A DNA stretch of 64,000 nucleotides. Source: Lutjanus erythropterus (Eukaryota; Chordata; Actinopteri; Lutjaniformes; Lutjanidae). This document shows, piece after piece, positions 59,350 through 64,000 of the stretch (the first letter of the stretch is position 1; the number at the start of each line of letters is the position of its first letter). The notes beneath the pieces were generated by a model. The model was given only the letters and a program-made list of their open reading frames with translations. It did not search any database and was not told the DNA's origin. The position numbers and the translations under genes are program-made. Where the stretch lies: positions 9,483,465 to 9,547,464 of the forward strand of contig CM034607.1 of NCBI GenBank assembly GCA_020091685.1, written 5' to 3'.

Positions 59350-59428
59350 CAACTACATGTGTCCAACCAACATTAATGTACTGTGTAAAATGTTAAAAAC
59401 ACTGTTGGTGTGATAAAATAACATTTTA

Positions 59429-59590
59429 CAGTGGTGGAAAGTAACTAGTACTGTACTTAAGAACAAACTGACAGTACTATATACTTCAACCCCACAACAT
59501 CTAAGAGGCAAATATTGTACTTTTTACTCTACTACATTTGTCTGACAGCCTTGGTTACTGTTACTTCAGACTCTTCCTGTGAAAACCATG
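59429..59590 (+). mobile_element. hAT-like fragment (CAGTGGTGGAAAGTAAC end)
   Basis: The left terminus is clear and the interior has 'tactttttactctactacat'. The right terminus was not found. Confidence 0.5.
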
Positions 59591-59732
59591 TATCTATCCC
59601 AACATTTAGGTTTTTATTATTTTTTTTATTTTATTATTTTTCTGATAAACTGAAGGATTCAGTGTTGCTTTGTGGGTTGAGGAATTTCTCCTACTTCTTA
59701 AAGTGTGACTCCAGCTTCAGGTTTGCATAATT

Positions 59733-59966
59733 AGCGGTGGGCAAGAGACTGAGAGAGAGGGCGGGTTGGGGCTACACAGGACATCCACTGCAGGGTGTGT
59801 GGTATGGTGGAAACACGGGAGTAGATTTTCACCCTTGTCCCATTCCACTCCCACAAAAATACTCCCACCCCATCTCCTTCCCATGACAGAGTAAAAGTAA
59901 AAATCCTGCCTCGCCTCAATCTCAGAAGAATGACTCCCGTCCCATTCCCATGAACACTCTTCGATA
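59733..59966 (-). repeat. G-rich dispersed repeat, reverse copy of 13850-14090
   Basis: The reverse complement carries 'gggaatgggacgggagtca', 'tttttgtgggagtgg' and 'gtgaaaatctactcccgtgt' in the order seen at 13850-14090. It separates the upstream and 3' UTR remnants of unit 4. Confidence 0.55.
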
Positions 59967-59984
59967 AGAACACAAGTTTTACAT

Positions 59985-60400
59985 ATTTTCTACACCATCA
60001 GTGATAATAAATGTGTGTTCATGTATTTGGTTGCATACTGTGTAGTTTTTTTTTACTCAAAATATTAATTTCACTGGATCTTTTTGCATGTTTGCAGTTT
60101 AAATGCAAATGTTGAAAATACAGATTGCAGCATGTACTTCAGTGCATGTAGTGAGGTTTTAAATGAGTTAGAAATATACAAACATGTGTATGTTGTATTT
60201 AAATGTTTTATGAGTGCTTGCTGAGTGCTTTGAGATTTCACATCTTTTAATGCTCGATGCTTTGCACTCTTTGTTCTGGCTTTCAAATCTGTGACCCTGT
60301 TAATGATGAACATCATAATTAAAAATCTGTTATAATTCTTTGAAAGGAATTGTGTTTTATCTTTTGTTTGTAGCAATGACCTTTTTTTTGTATGGTACTT
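59985..60400 (+). pseudogene. Unit 4 lectin 3' UTR remnant
   Basis: 'ttttctacaccatcagtgat', AATAAA at 60006-60011, 'tgtatttgg', 'tttcactggatc', 'tttgttctggcttt' and 'tttatcttttgtttgt' match 43290-43690 of unit 1. No coding exon is attached. Confidence 0.7.
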
Positions 60401-60412
60401 ATTACACAGATA

Positions 60413-60416
60413 GACA

Positions 60417-60451
<35 letters not shown>
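60413..60451. repeat. (CA)n microsatellite
   Basis: CA dinucleotides preceded by 'agatagacaga'. It marks the right edge of detectable lectin-array homology. Confidence 0.93.
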
Positions 60452-60453
<2 letters not shown>

Positions 60454-60876
60454 GAGAGATTAAAAGTGATGAAAATGATTGAAATTGTGCTTTTGGCAGA
60501 GTTAGGATCCAGTTTAATTATTAATATTGATCTTAACCTCTTGTATGACTAAGACAACACTTTGACCTTGCAGATGAGGAGTTAAAGTACCACTATGTTT
60601 GATTAAGATGCCTGTCTGTGTAGTGTGTGTAGAAAAGAAAAAAATATGATTTAGCCTTACTTCAATCATTGGTTTAAACAGAGAGAAAGTATAATTAATA
60701 ATTTCAACAATATAGCAAAAAGTAAAGTATGTGTTGTGATGATCCCTTTTCTGTCTGGTGTTAAAAAGTCATGGGGAGCATAATGTTTCTCTACAGAAAG
60801 CATACTCCAAAAAATAATGAGGTATAATTAATGTAAGGTGTTTGGACCAACATTAGCATGGTATTAAATGGCTTTG

Positions 60877-61251
60877 TTCTGATTGGTCAGATACAGCATT
60901 CAAAACTCTGTTATTTCTGTATAGCAGATGGTTGCTATGCATAACATACCGTTGTTATGAAGAACAGACTGTTGCTACGGACACAGTTCTGATCATAGAC
61001 ACTGGAGGAACAATATAATAATTGTTAAATCACTAAAATCGTTTTAAAATTAATATTTTGTGTCACATTATTGATCTTTTGGTAACAAGCAGGATAATGT
61101 ACAGTAGGTCACTATTACAGACTGAAGCAAAGAATAATTTGACACAAAATATTAATGTTACAATATTTAAGGAGTCTATGATCAGAACTGCATCCATAGC
61201 AATGGTCTGCTCTAAAACAGGCCTTGGAATGCTGTAATCGACCAATCAGAA
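60877..61251. mobile_element. 375-bp foldback (MITE-like) element
   Basis: The ends TTCTGATTGGTCAGATACAG and, reversed, TTCTGATTGGTCGATTACAG are inverted. Internal pairs GTTCTGATCATAGAC and ATTAATATTTTGTGTCA also occur in both arms, so most of the element folds on itself. No open frame of note. Confidence 0.75.
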
Positions 61252-61591
61252 TTGAGTTTGTGTGGTTTCTGAGATGACTGAAGAATCTATCCACTGCAAT
61301 GTTGGAACCGAAATGCTAACAGATCCGCTATAGTCATACTCCGCCCTTCCTCAGCATCCTAGGAAGCCAAAAACACCCACCGCATCCAGATTACGTGTCT
61401 CCATGGTGACCCTAGAGGCATCTGGAGGCATCGCACAAACTCACACTCGCATTGCTGAAGCATATGCACACACCAGCAATAATCTCTTTGTGTCAAAATT
61501 GGATTCCCTGTCAGTTATTATTTCTTGTGTAAAACTCTGAAAAACTCTTGGGGACAGTCTGCAGCTTATGTTTCTCATTACCAGCACCCTG

Positions 61592-61622
<31 letters not shown>

Positions 61623-64000
61623 CGGGGGGGTTATGATAACTGCATGTGCTTGCATAACTGCAGTCACGGTGTATTCAAAATGGCAGTCACTCACATGGCG
61701 CTCATCTCCACCTGCTGCCGCATCTTCAGGCACCAACACATACGCACAGGCCGACTAACAGAGAGAAATAAAAGAGTAGCTGTGCGATCGTAATTCAGCC
61801 ATGCTATCAGCTGGTGCGAGACCATCTCTGGCAACACCCTAAATGAGTTCTCGTGTCCCCCGTGGCAAGATGGAGCACCACTGATAAAGCAGAGCCGCCG
61901 GCCTCTGCTCTCTGGTTTACACTGCTACTAAATCACAGTTCGTCTTCAGCACTCCTGTCGGCTGTACATTCAATAGGAGGATGAAATGAAAAAAGGCAAT
62001 AACATGGGTGAAGCCTCTGCTGACTGTGTGTGTGTTTGTATCTGTGTGTGTTGGGTGGGGGGGTAATGTAGGTGATTGGTGAGTTGCACAAAATGACCTG
62101 AACTGGAAACGTGTATGTGTCTATGTGTGTGTGTGTGTGTGTAACTGGGACTTGTCAGAGAAAGTGAGGCCTTTCACTTCTTCGAAGAGGTTTTTGAAGA
62201 TTAATTTGGCTTGGACTGACTTGGTTACAGTTAGAGTTAAATTTAGTTTAAGATTAAGAATTAGGGTAAAGTATGTAGTTGTGATTTTAAAGTTCATGTG
62301 CTAATTCGTAGAGATGGTCCAATACCATTTTTTCTTTCTGAAAACCAATTCCAATACCTGAACTTTGTGTATCAGTCGATACAGAGGACGAATCCAACAC
62401 CAATCAGTGTTCATTTAGTCAGCAAAAATTTTGACAAGTATTCCTTGACGTCCTTTTATTTCATGATTCAATTGTGAAAAAGTCGTAAATGAAGAAATAT
62501 TGACGACCAAAATTCCAACAAAATCTTTTGAAAATTCATTCTGCTCCGACGAATAAAGACAAGACAAAGTAGTTGGCCGTGTTGGGGCCTAATAAGATCA
62601 CAGTAATTACCAATCTCAAAGCGCTAATATATCTTAACTGAGCCAAGCAACGTAAGACAGACAATCTATGATTTTCTACGACTCATTTACAGACGCTAAC
62701 TCATTTGGCAAACATTTAACATAGTTTGGTATTAGTTTTATTCCATGTAGAGTGAATAAACGTGCTGTTTCCCAGATAATGCTCGTCTGTCTGTCTGTCA
62801 GTATACACATTTTTACAGCCGATTTATTAAAACAGAGTTGAACTGAGTAAAACATGACACTGAATTTAGCAGAAGACCTCAGAAAGAGATAGATTAAAAA
62901 GGAAATGAACATTACCAATGTCTAAAAATGATGCATCAGTAATGCATTCATTCTTACGATAGGGGAAATCTGGGATGGTAGTAACAATTTTGTTTGAGCA
63001 TCAGTTACTTAGTAGTTGTTTTGGTAGATCTCTCAAACTTTGATACACAGTACTCATACTTGTCTACTACAAAGGATATTGTGTTTTCAGCTTGTACCGC
63101 TCCACCCAAGGGGCCAAAAAAAAACAAAATTACTGCAGCATTAAAGACCAATTTAATACCCTAGCCTGATCACATCCCTTTCTTTTTCTTCTATTACTTA
63201 CAAATTTGCTAACAGTAGCTAATCATAGCTACCGATCTCCCGAATCCACATCATTGTAAATTTCCCATAAACAACATGCTTTGATTTCTCAACAGTCCAG
63301 TGTCGGTTGCTAAGCAATGTTGGCTTGACTATTTAAAATTGCCTAACCTGAGATAAGATTCAGATTCCTCGGAACTTTGTGAGAATTTGCTTCTGAAATT
63401 CCAAAGTCGGAAAAAAAAAAACAGACTCATCTTATCTCAACTTTAAACTTAAGATAGGATGTTTCTGTAATATGGCCCCTGGCTCCCATTCTTCTTTTGC
63501 AGACTACTAGCTGACCATTAGAAGACTCTGTATGTGATGAAAATGATTTTAAATTCTGTTCAATTTTTTACAGAGAGCCTGTGCACAGGGGGGTTAAGGA
63601 GCCAAGGGAATGTACTATGGCAATGAGTAAGATATAGTATAGATGCACAAAAGTGTGTGTGTTCCTTTGCTATAGCAGTGATTGTGTGATTGACTAACTC
63701 TCTTCTTCTTTACTGTTCCTTGAAGCGGAGTGTTTTAATGAGCATTTGAAAGCAGGTGTAAAACCCCAGTGTAATTTCCACAATGAGACTACTCCCATAG
63801 TGCAGAAAGAGGCTCCCTATTTAACTTGGCTTGAACCATGACTCTGTCCGGCCCCTCTTTTCATGAGCCATTGAAACAACTGATCTGTTTTCTCACTCTT
63901 CCAGTAAGCAATTCAATAGAAGGCCTTTAATGGGACCAGTAATGGGTTCCAGTTGACACCAGCTCAATCACCATTAGATATAAGCCGTTCTCCAGCCCCC
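61252..64000. other. Noncoding stretch with candidate conserved elements
   Basis: It has (TG)n at 61591-61621, a repeat fragment at about 62308-62410 ('gagatggtccaataccat', 'gatacagagg') that resembles a common fish repeat and a hAT-like fragment at about 62425-62560. The stretches 61770-62010 and 63640-64000 are non-repetitive and have the base composition of conserved noncoding DNA. No exon was recognised. Confidence 0.45.
61591..61621. repeat. (TG)n microsatellite
   Basis: TG dinucleotides with one CG near the left end. Confidence 0.92.

Larger units (their letters stand above)
57831..60460. repeat. Lectin array, unit 4 (coding region deleted)
   Basis: 57839-58370 matches unit 1 (37826-38570) including the upstream block. 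59352-59430 and about 59643-59705 continue that match ('tgataaactgaaggattc' with 'tgataaactggaggatga'). The sequence then joins directly to the 3' UTR homologue (59985-60400). The promoter and every exon are missing. The leader is unit-1-like, not unit-2/3-like. Confidence 0.65.

Overview
The window looks like teleost fish DNA, probably a percomorph. The reasons are very low gene density, abundant (CA)n/(GT)n and (CT)n microsatellites, many fish-type SINEs, foldback elements and hAT-type elements, and one spliced gene with canonical GT/AG introns whose product is a fish-type secreted protein with two C-type lectin-like domains (CTLDs). No prokaryotic features were seen (operons, ribosome binding sites, CRISPR). 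Family names are from memory of sequence signatures; no search was run.

Layout. (1) 1-37.8 kb: no convincing exon. It holds transposon remnants (tRNA-derived SINEs, TTAA-ended elements, foldback elements, a 507-bp element with a perfect 21-bp terminal inverted repeat), a 31-bp tandem array kept in register for about 16 copies, a GCTAGC-rich minisatellite, long microsatellites, and a few GC-richer or homeobox-like unique stretches that could be conserved noncoding elements. (2) 37.8-60.5 kb: a tandemly amplified C-type lectin locus. Four units can be recognised from a shared upstream block near 38.3, 45.7, 52.5 and 58.1 kb. Unit 1 carries an apparently intact gene (coding exons 40392-43201, 317 residues). 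Unit 2 keeps every exon but is frameshifted and has lost both AATAAA signals. Unit 3 keeps only the promoter and the 5' UTR exon, which now abut a 189-bp higher-order minisatellite, two tRNA-derived SINE-like copies and a hAT-type element. Unit 4 keeps the upstream block and the 3' UTR with nothing coding between them, and carries a 977-bp hAT-type element with a perfect 8-bp target duplication. (3) 60.5-64 kb: noncoding, with a 375-bp foldback element, dispersed-repeat fragments and two candidate conserved noncoding stretches.

How it fits together. The only likely protein product is the unit 1 lectin-like protein, predicted to be secreted and driven by a TATA-type promoter with a noncoding first exon. 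The other units show successive stages of decay of the same gene. Insertions present in one unit and absent at the matching site of another allow a relative dating of events. The most unusual structures are this graded array and the minisatellite whose 53+53+83 bp composite period is a multiple of three, so that it stays open for 280 codons right behind the orphan lectin promoter of unit 3.
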